DNA of 46,088 nt from Actinomycetota bacterium (GCA_013202875.1 JABMRD010000099.1:1-46088); one strand, 5' to 3'. Numbered from the stretch's first letter, positions 36,354 to 44,544 are shown. Numbers and translations are program-made. Notes: generated by a model not told the origin, from the letters alone.

Positions 36354-37394
36354 ATGGAAATAAAAATTAATAATAGAGTCATTGATGAAAACAGTCCGGT
36401 GTTTATAGTGGCAGAGCTTTCTGCCAATCATAACCAAAGTTTTGATATTGCAGTAAAAACCATAAAAGCAATGAAGGAAGCAGGAGCTGATGCTGTAAAA
36501 TTACAAACTTATACACCAGATACCATGACAATAGATTGCGATAACAAGTATTTTAAAATAAATCAAGGAACAATATGGGATGGAAAAACATTTTATGAAC
36601 TTTATAAAGAAGCATATACGCCATGGGAATGGCAACCTGAATTAAAAAAAATCGCTGAAAAATTAGGACTTATTTGTTTTTCAACGCCATTTGATAAAAC
36701 TGCTGTTGATTTTCTTGAAAAAATGGATGTTTCTTGTTATAAAATTGCTTCATTTGAGATAACTGATATTCCACTGATTGAATATGTTGCCTCAAAGGGT
36801 AAACCAGTAATTATTTCAACAGGAATTGCTATCTTGGGTGATATTAAGGAAGCAATAAATGCTTGTAAAAATATGGGTAATAATAACATCATATTATTGA
36901 AATGCACTTCTTCATATCCTGCTCCTTATGAAGAAATAAATTTAAAGACTATTCCAGATATGGCTAAAAGATTTAAATGTCTGGTTGGATTATCAGATCA
37001 TACTTTAGGCATATCTGTTCCAATTGCAGCAGTGACAATTGGTGCAAGGATTATTGAAAAGCATTTTATTTTAGATAGAAAACTTGGTGGACCTGATGCT
37101 GCATTTTCGTTGGAACCTGAAGAATTTAAACAAATGATAAAATCAGTAAGAGAAGTAGAAAAAGCACTTGGAAAAGTTTCTTATAAGCTAACTGAAAAAA
37201 TGAAAAAAAGTAGAGAATTTTCGAGATCTTTATTTGTAGTAAAAGATATAAAAAAAGGCGAAAATTTTACTGAAGATAATATTAAATCAATAAGACCAGG
37301 ATATGGTTTGCACCCAAAATATTTAAAAAATATCCTTGGTAAAAAGGCAAAAACTGATATCAAAAAAGGTACACCGTTAGTATGGAAAAGCTGA
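36354..37394 (+). CDS. pseI: pseudaminic acid synthase
   Basis: 346 residues, full-length NeuB family: ELSANHNQSFD near 22, DAVKLQTYT, ISTGIAI, KCTSSYPAP, GLSDHT and EKHFILDR in the barrel, then a SAF (antifreeze-like) domain from about 285 to the end. The NHNQS variant of the first motif and TSSYPAP are characteristic of PseI rather than NeuB. It condenses PEP with the free 6-deoxy-diamino sugar. Its last 13 bases overlap the start of a GC-richer radical SAM gene. Confidence 0.9.
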   Translation: MEIKINNRVIDENSPVFIVAELSANHNQSFDIAVKTIKAMKEAGADAVKLQTYTPDTMTIDCDNKYFKINQGTIWDGKTFYELYKEAYTPWEWQPELKKIAEKLGLICFSTPFDKTAVDFLEKMDVSCYKIASFEITDIPLIEYVASKGKPVIISTGIAILGDIKEAINACKNMGNNNIILLKCTSSYPAPYEEINLKTIPDMAKRFKCLVGLSDHTLGISVPIAAVTIGARIIEKHFILDRKLGGPDAAFSLEPEEFKQMIKSVREVEKALGKVSYKLTEKMKKSREFSRSLFVVKDIKKGENFTEDNIKSIRPGYGLHPKYLKNILGKKAKTDIKKGTPLVWKS

Positions 37395-39403
37395 GAATTG
37401 CATTAGGGGATTTGAGGCATGGCACGACAGGGAGACATTCTATATCGATACCTGTTGGTATAGGATACATTGCCTCATATACGTTCGCTAAAATTGGCAA
37501 AGAGAACGTAGCCATCAGGCTTTATGACGATCCTGATGTTCTCATGAAAGATCTAGATTTATTTAAGCCCGACGTCATTGGATTAACAAACTATTGTTGG
37601 AATAGCGAATTGTCGGGGGTTGTCTTTAAGCATGCAAAAAAGAGACTACCAAACATTATATGTATAGCTGGAGGCCCGGAATTCCCTCTGCAACCCGAGA
37701 AATGTAAGCAGTATCTCTCTATGAGGAAAGCAATCGATTTTTATGTTTATAGGGAAGGGGAAGTCACGTTTTCAGATATCATAAAAAAGATAATAACAAA
37801 GGACGAAAAAGATAGTATCAAAAATCATCCTATAGATGGCGTTATGTATATTAGCCCCCGCACAGGAGAACTTATTATTGGGCGCCCCTTGCCAAGGCTT
37901 GAGGATTTGGATAAGATCCCCTCTCCCTACACTACGGGCTTAATGGATCACTGGTTCAATGGTCATTACGCACCCTTGTTGGAAACTGCAAGAGGCTGCC
38001 CTTTCTCATGCGGTTATTGTTTTGAAGGCCAGGCATGGTGTAGTCCCATTGCAAGGTTTAGCGTAGACCGGATAAAGCAAGAATTGAGTTATATTGCTGA
38101 GAGAATGACAGAGTATCCAGGTATCTATTTGGGATTGTGTGATGATAATTTTGGAATGTACGAACGAGATGAAGAGATTGCCAGCCATCTCAGATATCTA
38201 CAAGACACGTACCATTGGCCGAATAATATTGACGTTGCGACTGGCAAGCAGCATTACGATAGGATCATGCGAATAGCTGCACAGTTGCATGATAAACTGC
38301 GGGTTACGTGTTCGATGCAATCACTAAACCCGGAAACATTGAAGATCATAAAACGTGTCAATATCCCAATAGATCAATACGCACAAATACAAGAAAAGAT
38401 TAAGAGAAAAGGCATGATGTCGACGGCAGAGCTTATAATTCCCATGCCGGAAGAAACAAGAGAATCATATTTCATGGGTATTAAGATATTATTCGAATCT
38501 GGTGTTGAGTGCGTGTCTACGTATACTACTATGCTTCTCAAATCAACCTACTTGGATTCTGAGGAATGCAGAGAAAAATACAATTACAGGACAAAATTCA
38601 GAATAATACCTAGACAGTTTGGAGAATACACCGGCGAGAAATGTTTTGAGGTGGAAGAGGTATGCGTTGCAACGAATGCAATGTCAATTGGGGATTATCT
38701 TGAATGCAGGGGGTTTGCCTTTGTTTCTCGGGTGATATCCAGTGAAGAATATGACATAATCAGGTGGCATATTAAGGAGAATAATATAAGTATATATGAT
38801 TTCTTATATGAACTGTGGATGCTTATCAAATCTGGTAAGACTGAATGCTCCCACATTTACGACAATTTCCTCGAAGAGACACAAAGAGAGTTGTGGGAGT
38901 CGAAAGAAGGCATATACAAGTTCTATTCACAAGCAGATAATTATGAAAAGCTGTTGAAGGGTGAATCGGGCGACAATTTGATGAGAAAGTATGAAACGCA
39001 AATGTTCTTAAGGGGGTGTGTGTCTTTAATTGATTTAGCATACTCTCTCCTTGAGGCGAAGTGCCCAAAAGAAATCTGGCCATCATTACAGGCCGCAAGA
39101 GACTGGTCGTTAGCGTGCAGGAACGTATCTTTGGTGTTCAACGATGCTTCATATGTTAGGAGGAGTTGGAATATTAGGTTCCGGTATGATGTATGTACCT
39201 GGTATAAGGACGATAGCTCAAAGCCGTTAATGGAGTATAAGAAAGATATTACGTATAGTTTCCATTATGATGCGGCCCATATTGAGAAGATTCTTCAACA
39301 AGCTGAGACTCTCTTTGGAAACGACAAGACATTTGTGATCGGGAAGACTTTAGTTAACTGGAGCATTCGAGAATTCTGGGCCCAATGTGACAGTCTTGGT
39401 TGA
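37382..39403 (+). CDS. B12-binding-domain radical SAM protein, 673 aa
   Basis: 673 residues, longer than a typical B12-radical SAM protein (450-550). An N-terminal Rossmann B12-type domain (to ~150), the cluster motif C206-x3-C210-x2-C213 in ARGCPFSCGYC, and a long C-terminal region of about 270 residues I do not recognise. No clear DxHxxG cobalamin histidine. Starts inside pseI, 13 bases before its stop. G+C content and codon use are clearly higher than in pseI, so the gene probably came from elsewhere. It may modify the finished sugar or be unrelated. Confidence 0.75.
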   Translation: MEKLRIALGDLRHGTTGRHSISIPVGIGYIASYTFAKIGKENVAIRLYDDPDVLMKDLDLFKPDVIGLTNYCWNSELSGVVFKHAKKRLPNIICIAGGPEFPLQPEKCKQYLSMRKAIDFYVYREGEVTFSDIIKKIITKDEKDSIKNHPIDGVMYISPRTGELIIGRPLPRLEDLDKIPSPYTTGLMDHWFNGHYAPLLETARGCPFSCGYCFEGQAWCSPIARFSVDRIKQELSYIAERMTEYPGIYLGLCDDNFGMYERDEEIASHLRYLQDTYHWPNNIDVATGKQHYDRIMRIAAQLHDKLRVTCSMQSLNPETLKIIKRVNIPIDQYAQIQEKIKRKGMMSTAELIIPMPEETRESYFMGIKILFESGVECVSTYTTMLLKSTYLDSEECREKYNYRTKFRIIPRQFGEYTGEKCFEVEEVCVATNAMSIGDYLECRGFAFVSRVISSEEYDIIRWHIKENNISIYDFLYELWMLIKSGKTECSHIYDNFLEETQRELWESKEGIYKFYSQADNYEKLLKGESGDNLMRKYETQMFLRGCVSLIDLAYSLLEAKCPKEIWPSLQAARDWSLACRNVSLVFNDASYVRRSWNIRFRYDVCTWYKDDSSKPLMEYKKDITYSFHYDAAHIEKILQQAETLFGNDKTFVIGKTLVNWSIREFWAQCDSLG

Positions 39404-39530
39404 TGGCGGCCACCCCGGCGTTCTCGATATCCCGGGATAGTGGCAGTCGTTCTGGAATACAATCTCAGCAAGTGTGGCACCGATCGTCTATGTCTAAATG
39501 TGCAACGTATCGTACAGTGAAGGGAGACCG

Positions 39531-39914
39531 GTAGAAACAAGTGGGAGGAGGATTCTTGGTTCCTACGTCGTTAGAAACTCTCCAAGCGTGGTGTGGACCC
39601 CAGTGTTTACCCTGCGGAATGCAGGGCATGACCTGCGGCGACTTTAAGATATTCGCCGAGTATTGAAAGATAGCAGGCCCCATGTAGTAATTCACCTGAC
39701 CTCTTGTGTATGTGGCATTAGCGCCAACAGAGCCCGGCTGATTTCTTCTAAGAGAGTTTTGCACAATCACCTAAATTTTGCCATATTCCCTGGACTTCCC
39801 AAAAAGGGGAAGTCCAGGAGCATTGCTGCCGAGTCCCCCATAACTATTTCAGGATGTCCATCAGACTTAAAATGCAAACAAAGAACAATGAAAATAATTA
39901 TAAAAAATACCTGA
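39531..39914 (+). pseudogene. decayed GDP-L-fucose-synthase-like epimerase (N-terminal part)
   Basis: One + frame reads RRILGSYVVR (remains of the GGFLGS Rossmann loop, with glycines lost), then AGHDLRRL, a TAA at 39645-39647, and in the same frame DIRRVLKDSRPHVVIHL and CGISANRA. This order matches the start of GDP-L-fucose synthase-type SDRs (DL..., ..RPDVVIHLAA.VGGI.ANR). After about 39785 the likeness is lost, although the frame stays open to 39914. The nonsense codon, the broken glycine loop and the missing rest of the gene make it a pseudogene. It is GC-rich like the radical SAM gene before it. Confidence 0.65.
39789..39818. repeat. perfect 12-bp inverted repeat
   Basis: CCTGGACTTCCC (39789-39800) and GGGAAGTCCAGG (39807-39818) are exactly complementary with a 6-base A-rich loop. 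It sits where the recognisable epimerase sequence ends. No T-run follows, so it is not a standard intrinsic terminator; it may be the end of a mobile-element remnant. Confidence 0.7.
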
Positions 39915-39920
39915 TATTCT

Positions 39921-39949
39921 TTGACATATAACTATTTCTATGACATATT
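39921..39949 (+). promoter_or_regulatory. possible sigma-70-like promoter
   Basis: TTGACA at 39921-39926 and CATATT at 39944-39949 are spaced by 17 bases, 31 bases ahead of the IS5-like transposase start. The -35 is a consensus match; the -10 matches 4 of 6. Confidence 0.4.
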
Positions 39950-39979
39950 CATTCCATCAAATTTATCTCTGGGGGAGAT

Positions 39980-40108
39980 ATGGGATTCAAACAAATGGAT
40001 CGTAACATGACCTTCACTAAAGTTTCACTATTGAAATCCATGGAACATAACCGTAGTTTGAAGAGACCGGAAAAGATCAACCAGGTCATCGACTGGTCAA
40101 AAGTGTAA
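39980..40108 (+). pseudogene. IS5-like transposase, N-terminal remnant (42 aa)
   Basis: The strong ribosome-binding site GGGGGAG is followed by ATG 39980 and a 42-codon frame (MDRNMTFTKVSLLKSME, then KINQVIDWSKV) ending at TAA 40106-40108. It resembles the N-terminus of IS5/IS1182-like transposases (...LSFADIALL.SME.N..L...EKI...IDWSKI...), which are normally 300-500 residues. No catalytic DDE part follows. Family assignment is by pattern only. Confidence 0.5.
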
Positions 40109-40118
40109 TACTTTTGAC
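40096..40118. repeat. 9-bp perfect inverted repeat
   Basis: GTCAAAAGT (40096-40104) and ACTTTTGAC (40110-40118) pair exactly across a 5-base loop that includes most of the stop codon of the IS5-like remnant. It may be an insertion or deletion junction. Confidence 0.6.
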
Positions 40119-40172
40119 TACCGTTATTACTATAAAATAATGAAATGACAGGATCTGGGGCTGAAGTTTAAG

Positions 40173-40370
40173 ATGAATATAATATTTCAACACGATCAAT
40201 ATAAAGAATGGAATAAATTCATATCATCAGAGAATCTAAATTTGTGGCCATACACACGGGAATTTCAATGTCAATGTGAATTAAATAAAATCAAAGATCT
40301 AAGCTTTGCTGTTATGGAAAATGAGAATATACTGGCAATTTGTCCATTATTTGTGACATCGGAAGGGTAA
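40173..40370 (+). pseudogene. FemAB/GNAT-like acyltransferase, N-terminal fragment
   Basis: 65 codons ending at TAA. The pattern NLWPYTREFQ, LSFAVMENENILAICPLFV is like the first ~70 residues of FemAB/BioF2-type GNAT acyltransferases that occur in nonulosonate loci, which are usually 300 or more residues. The frame stops 72 bases before the IS481-like element, so the rest has probably been deleted or displaced. Identification is tentative because only the weakly conserved N-terminus remains. Confidence 0.4.
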
Positions 40371-40442
40371 TATAAGCAATTTTTGGATGATATATTTATG
40401 CTTATATTTAGTTGTTCACCATGAACTAATTAATAGATAAAT

Positions 40443-40468
40443 TGAACTATCTAAGAGTTGTGTTTACA
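40443..40468 (+). repeat. left terminal inverted repeat of the IS481-like element
   Basis: Compared with the inward-read right end, 21 of 26 positions agree, including an uninterrupted ACTATCTAAG. Confidence 0.75.
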
Positions 40469-40532
40469 ACTCGGTTGTTAAAGCTCTTTGAAAACTAAAT
40501 AAAAATATAGATAAAAGATAGTAGATAAAACA

Positions 40533-40590
40533 CTACCTCCAAGTGTAAAATATTTGATTACCAACACAAAAAAATACACAAGGGAGGTAG
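40533..40590 (+). promoter_or_regulatory. Shine-Dalgarno-sequestering inverted repeat of the transposase
   Basis: CTACCTCC at 40533-40540 is the exact complement of GGAGGTAG at 40583-40590, which is the ribosome-binding site 2 bases before the transposase ATG. In a transcript that enters from outside the element the two arms could pair and hide the site; a transcript starting between them would leave it free. IS elements such as IS10 use this logic to block readthrough expression. Confidence 0.6.
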
Positions 40591-40592
40591 CG

Positions 40593-41594
40593 ATGACTAA
40601 AGATGAATTCATCCAAAGTCACAGACTAAGTTTACTATCAAGGGCCAAATCTATCAACAATATCTCTAGAGCATGCAGAGAATACGGGGTATCAAGGACC
40701 TATTACTACAAGTGGACTGAGAGGTTCATTACATATGGTATCCAGGGCCTTGCAGAGCAGCCTAGGCCAAAGCCGGTAATGCCCAATAGCACAAGATCTG
40801 ATATTGTAGATAAAATACTAGAGTTCATAAAGGCCTATCCCACTTATGGCCCTACAAGGATTGCCAACCAACTGGGAAATATTGTCTGCTCTGCTATAGT
40901 ATATAATATCTTAAAAAGGCGTGGCCTAAATAGGAGAATAGACAGGCTTCTTGCTCTGGAAAATATACCTTCTGAAGTAGATATAGGCTATCTCATGCAA
41001 AGAAGACTGGATGAGACAAAGCCCTTACCAAGGATAGAAAGCCACTACAGCGGCTATATGCTCTCTTTAGACACCTTCTATGTATGTACCTTAAAGGGTA
41101 TAGGAAGGATCTATCAGTTTACCGCTATTGATACATATTCTTCTTTTGGACTTGCTTATCTTTATACCGATAAAAGTGCAAAATCTTCAGTGGATTTTAT
41201 CTCAAGGACTCTGGGTATATTGGATAATATGGGAATTACTGTAGAAAGAATTCTATCAGACAATGGCAAGGAATATACCACCCATTGGGATAGCAGGTAC
41301 CATATATTTGAAGAGTATCTTAAGTTCAAGAACATTGAGCATCGCTATACCAAGGTAAGACATCCCTGGACCAATGGATTTGTGGAAAGGTTCCAGAGGA
41401 CCATCTTAGAGGAATTCTATCAGCCGGCTCTACTTAAGAAGACATATCACACCATAGAAGAGCTTCAATATGATCTGGACCAGTTTCTATATTTTTATAA
41501 TTTTCAAAGAACGCATCAGGGCTATAGAACCAAAGGTTCTAAACCTTGTGATCTTTTATATAAATGTGGTGACTATTTATCCATTTCACCATAA
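40593..41594 (+). CDS. IS481-like DDE transposase
   Basis: 333 residues from ATG 40593 (GGAGGT directly upstream); an ATG 39 bases earlier is open but lacks a binding site. N-terminal helix-turn-helix (ISRACREYGVSRTYYYKW, residues about 23-40), an HTH-29-like second part, then an rve integrase core with D160 (SLDTFY), D223 (LSDNGKEY) and E265 (NGFVERF) as the DDE triad. The final DQFLYFYNFQRTHQGY segment is typical of the family. No frameshift or stop, so it should be active. The C-terminus matches the partial copy at the left edge. Confidence 0.9.
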   Translation: MTKDEFIQSHRLSLLSRAKSINNISRACREYGVSRTYYYKWTERFITYGIQGLAEQPRPKPVMPNSTRSDIVDKILEFIKAYPTYGPTRIANQLGNIVCSAIVYNILKRRGLNRRIDRLLALENIPSEVDIGYLMQRRLDETKPLPRIESHYSGYMLSLDTFYVCTLKGIGRIYQFTAIDTYSSFGLAYLYTDKSAKSSVDFISRTLGILDNMGITVERILSDNGKEYTTHWDSRYHIFEEYLKFKNIEHRYTKVRHPWTNGFVERFQRTILEEFYQPALLKKTYHTIEELQYDLDQFLYFYNFQRTHQGYRTKGSKPCDLLYKCGDYLSISP

Positions 41595-41632
41595 AATAAT
41601 ATTTAATATTTTAAGCTTGGAGGAAATGAAAC

Positions 41633-41658
41633 TGTAAGCACCAAGCTTAGATAGTACA
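41633..41658 (-). repeat. right terminal inverted repeat of the IS481-like element
   Basis: Ends in TAGATAGTACA. The copy at 116-141 shares this end. An inner AAGCTTGG/CCAAGCTT pair (41613-41620 and 41641-41648) could form an additional hairpin at this end. Confidence 0.75.
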
Positions 41659-41684
41659 ATTTATATATAAAAACACATCATTCT

Positions 41685-41710
41685 CATGCTATAATACTAT
41701 ATATAGCATG
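41685..41710. repeat. 9-bp inverted repeat near the 3' end of the bicupin gene
   Basis: CATGCTATA and TATAGCATG pair exactly around an 8-base loop, 69 bases beyond the bicupin stop. On the minus strand TTTTTATAT follows within about 15 bases, so a terminator role for the minus-strand gene is possible. Confidence 0.45.
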
Positions 41711-41778
41711 TAACTGTGCCAATCGGATAACCATGTTACTCTATTTTCAAGGTTCTCTCTCCAGTAACACTTCTATTT

Positions 41779-42762
41779 TTATTTAGTAAAAGACCTGCCT
41801 TGTGGAGCCACCCTAGATAGTTTTCGTTGTTTCTTATCTATATCCGGAGCATATCTCTCTAAGGGTTCGAAGATGCATGGCCTATAAGGTATCCCAGGGA
41901 GTTCGTTTGCAAACACTACATACTCAAGCGAATGTCCTTTATCAGCTCTTAATCCGTGCATACCATTTGGCGTAATGTATACTGTGTCTCCAATACTAAC
42001 TTCTTTTTCCTTGCCATCACAATCTAACAAAGTGCCTTTCCCTTTTGTGAAAAACCAGAATTCCTCGAAATCGTGCCAGTGAGGAAGAGCAGTTTTGCCT
42101 GATTCTAGGATTGCAACCCCAAAATATATTAAAGACTTTATAAAAGGATCCTCCCGCGAGTATAATATCTTAATTGTTGCATCCCCTTGTTCTTTAACTT
42201 GTCCCATAGCGTCTTTGTTTCTGACTATATGTAGTTCTTTACTGAGGGTCTCTTCACAGATACCTATAATCTCTTCGAAGTCCTCGCCCTCCGATATTAT
42301 CCCAGGAACTTGTAAATCTGGGGTTATTGTGATCTTATCAAATGGCTCCATCTGCCCATGTCTGTAAGGTATGTTCGGCAACTGCACAGCATAGACCAAA
42401 AAATCGAGAGCTTCACCTTTATCTGCCCTTACCTCGTGCATCCCATTAGGAACAAGATACATTCCGTCTCCTTGACCCACTTTAACCTCGGAGCCATCAG
42501 TATTAATGAGAGTACCGTGACCACTGATGAAATAGTAGTACTCTTCCATTTCGTGCCAGTGTACTGAGACCATATTCCCGGAACTGAGTCTACCATTGAC
42601 AAGAAACAGAGCACCTTTTACAAAAGGGTCACTAGCTAAAAAGATGTCTGTGGACTCCATATACTTATGGGCTTGATATTCTCTCACCTCATCGATATTT
42701 CTGATCACGCAAGGTTCTTTGTATATCCGCTGTGCTGTTACAGCAAGAATCTTATCTTTCAT
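41779..42762 (-). CDS. double-cupin domain protein
   Basis: 327 residues made of two homologous cupin halves. Each has a histidine-glutamate metal site, HWHEMEEYYYF in the first and HWHDFEEFWFF in the second, and a matching end segment PNGMHEVRADKG / PNGMHGLRADKG with the last histidine ligand, so both sites look functional. Bicupins include sugar isomerases, dioxygenases and germin-like decarboxylases; nothing here singles one out. AGGAAAG lies upstream of the ATG. The neighbouring cupin and Gfo/Idh/MocA genes suggest carbohydrate metabolism. Confidence 0.8.
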   Translation of the reverse strand: MKDKILAVTAQRIYKEPCVIRNIDEVREYQAHKYMESTDIFLASDPFVKGALFLVNGRLSSGNMVSVHWHEMEEYYYFISGHGTLINTDGSEVKVGQGDGMYLVPNGMHEVRADKGEALDFLVYAVQLPNIPYRHGQMEPFDKITITPDLQVPGIISEGEDFEEIIGICEETLSKELHIVRNKDAMGQVKEQGDATIKILYSREDPFIKSLIYFGVAILESGKTALPHWHDFEEFWFFTKGKGTLLDCDGKEKEVSIGDTVYITPNGMHGLRADKGHSLEYVVFANELPGIPYRPCIFEPLERYAPDIDKKQRKLSRVAPQGRSFTK

Positions 42763-42958
42763 ATTATCTTTCCTCCCATCGTTGTTTTTAAAATTTAGAA
42801 ATTATTTTAATTGTTCTTTGACAATTTAATATTTTTACCTTTTCTTTTTATAGAATGTCTTATCATAATGATATAATACTAAAATTATTTTTAAGCACCT
42901 TCTCTCTTCTCCTTTTTATATTTTCGTTTATATTAAAGAATTATTATTAATATGCTAT

Positions 42959-43384
42959 CTATTTCTTCAATTTCTTTGGTGGTTCAATTACACATTCCGG
43001 CAAATTTCTAAGATAGACTTCTGGTCCTGCATATTGATAAACCGCAAAAATAACCATTGGTTTCTTACCTGTATTTATAGTTCCGTGATATGCACCTGCA
43101 GGAATATGAATTAAATCACCTCTTTTAACTTTTTTCTTTTCTAACTTGTTATTTACCTCTATTGTCTGATCACCTTCACCTTCTATTACATATAATATTT
43201 CCTCGCATCCTTCATGATTATGTCGCTGATGTCCCTTCCCTAAATTTAGTGTAACTATACCTGCAGTCATATTATTAGTTTCAGTTACTCTGGGTTCAGA
43301 AAGCCATTGAAGCTTTCCCCAAGGAAAAACCTGTGTTTCAACATCATCAATTGACACAAATCTTCTACCTTTTATTTTCGCCAT
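42959..43384 (-). CDS. single-domain cupin protein
   Basis: 141 residues with one cupin barrel: motif 1 HNHEGCEEILYVIEGEG gives two histidines and a glutamate, and motif 2 IPAGAYHGTIN gives the last histidine. The pattern suits small metal-binding sugar isomerases or regulatory cupins. It is preceded by AAAGGAG at good spacing and follows the Gfo/Idh/MocA gene by 50 bases, so the two are probably co-transcribed. The 196 bases on to the bicupin gene hold no recognisable gene. Confidence 0.75.
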   Translation of the reverse strand: MAKIKGRRFVSIDDVETQVFPWGKLQWLSEPRVTETNNMTAGIVTLNLGKGHQRHNHEGCEEILYVIEGEGDQTIEVNNKLEKKKVKRGDLIHIPAGAYHGTINTGKKPMVIFAVYQYAGPEVYLRNLPECVIEPPKKLKK

Positions 43385-43434
43385 TGCAATAAACTCCTTT
43401 CCAATATTTTTAATAATATACCAGCTATATAATG

Positions 43435-44544
43435 TTATTTATCAAAATCAGGAATAAAAACTCTTTCCCCATTCTTAAGCGCTGACTCATGGGCACAAAT
43501 ACCAGCCATTGTCCAGTTGGCTGCTACACTTGCATCAGCATAAGATTTCCTTTCCTCCAGTATGGCCTGTATAAATTCGTTTACTAAGTGGGAATGTGAA
43601 CCTCCATGTCCAGCGCCTTGTATAAATGATACATGCTTGTCGTCTATTATACTTTCTCTTAGGGCAAACTTAGCAATTTCTTTCGGAAGCCTATCATCAG
43701 TATCGGGAGCAACTATCCTTCTTGCATTTTCACCACCTTCAAAAAGCACAGGGTTCTCACCTTGTATCTGCTCCCATTCAAAGGAAAGCTTGTCTCCATA
43801 AACATCCAGACTTTCCCTGTACTGACGAACTGTTTCATAAAGTGAACGCGTAGCTTCAGCTATAATATTAGAGTCTCTAAGCTTATATGTAGCTGTCTCA
43901 ACTGCAAAAGGTGAGCCATATTTTTCTGCCAGCTTATCACTGATTGAACCGGAGCCATGACAGACAACTGACTCTGCTTCAGTACCTGCAAGTGCCAGTA
44001 GTGGGGATATTGCATGAGTACCATACCACATAGGAGGAAATCCAAGCCAGTATTCAGGCCAACCTTCCAGTCCCATATTCTGCATATGGGAACCTCGAAG
44101 GAATTGTATCCTACCCAACTTACCACTTTCAACCAGGTTCTTTAAATATAAAAATTCCCTTGTATAGACAGCTGTTTCCATCATCATGTAAACCTTACCC
44201 GAATTGTTTTTTTCTCTTACAATGGCTTTACATTCTTCAATTGATGTTGCCATGGGTACTGTACAGGCACAGTGTTTACCTGCCTTTAGCGATTCTATAG
44301 CCATCTCAGCATGATCCATTATGGGTGATACGACATGTATAGCATCTATCTCTTCTATATCAAGAAGATCCCTCCAGTTGGTAAAAAGTTTTTTGATACC
44401 AAATTTCTTCCCTACTTTGTTTAGCTCTTCCTCATTTCTTCTGCAAACTGCATAGACTTCAGTATTCAGATGTGCCTGATAGATAGGAATAAATTCCATC
44501 CCAAAACCCAATCCAATAATTGCCACTTTTATTTTTGAATTCAT
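43435..44544 (-). CDS. Gfo/Idh/MocA-family oxidoreductase
   Basis: 369 residues from ATG 44544, with GAAAGGA upstream; a TTG 18 bases earlier would include the binding site itself. N-terminal Rossmann domain with IIGLGFGMEF (9-18). The family EKP motif, whose lysine is catalytic, reads TVP (95-97, in CACTVPMATS), so this is a variant or differently acting subgroup. C-terminal alpha/beta domain with GGSHSHLVNEF carrying candidate substrate-binding histidines. Likely works on a sugar or cyclitol together with the adjacent cupins. Confidence 0.8.
   Translation of the reverse strand: MNSKIKVAIIGLGFGMEFIPIYQAHLNTEVYAVCRRNEEELNKVGKKFGIKKLFTNWRDLLDIEEIDAIHVVSPIMDHAEMAIESLKAGKHCACTVPMATSIEECKAIVREKNNSGKVYMMMETAVYTREFLYLKNLVESGKLGRIQFLRGSHMQNMGLEGWPEYWLGFPPMWYGTHAISPLLALAGTEAESVVCHGSGSISDKLAEKYGSPFAVETATYKLRDSNIIAEATRSLYETVRQYRESLDVYGDKLSFEWEQIQGENPVLFEGGENARRIVAPDTDDRLPKEIAKFALRESIIDDKHVSFIQGAGHGGSHSHLVNEFIQAILEERKSYADASVAANWTMAGICAHESALKNGERVFIPDFDK

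Larger units (their letters stand above)
40443..41658 (+). mobile_element. IS481-like insertion sequence, apparently complete
   Basis: About 1.2 kb, bounded by imperfect terminal inverted repeats starting TGAACTATCTAAG on the left and, read inward, TGTACTATCTAAG on the right. It holds one intact DDE transposase. The TGT/ACA ends, size and single HTH-plus-rve gene fit the IS481 family. I find no clear direct target duplication: the flanks ATAAAT and ATTTAT are instead inverted relative to each other. A diverged sibling ends at position 141 in the same orientation. Confidence 0.85.

Noticed and set aside
39465-39770. 101-codon minus-strand frame opposite the decayed epimerase
   Set aside because: Its product has no recognisable motif, while the opposite strand preserves an ordered set of SDR motifs. 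It is an antisense shadow.
40431-41670. Target-site duplication flanking the IS481-like element
   Set aside because: The flanks ATAAAT and ATTTAT are inverted copies, not direct repeats, and the region is AT-rich, so no duplication can be claimed.
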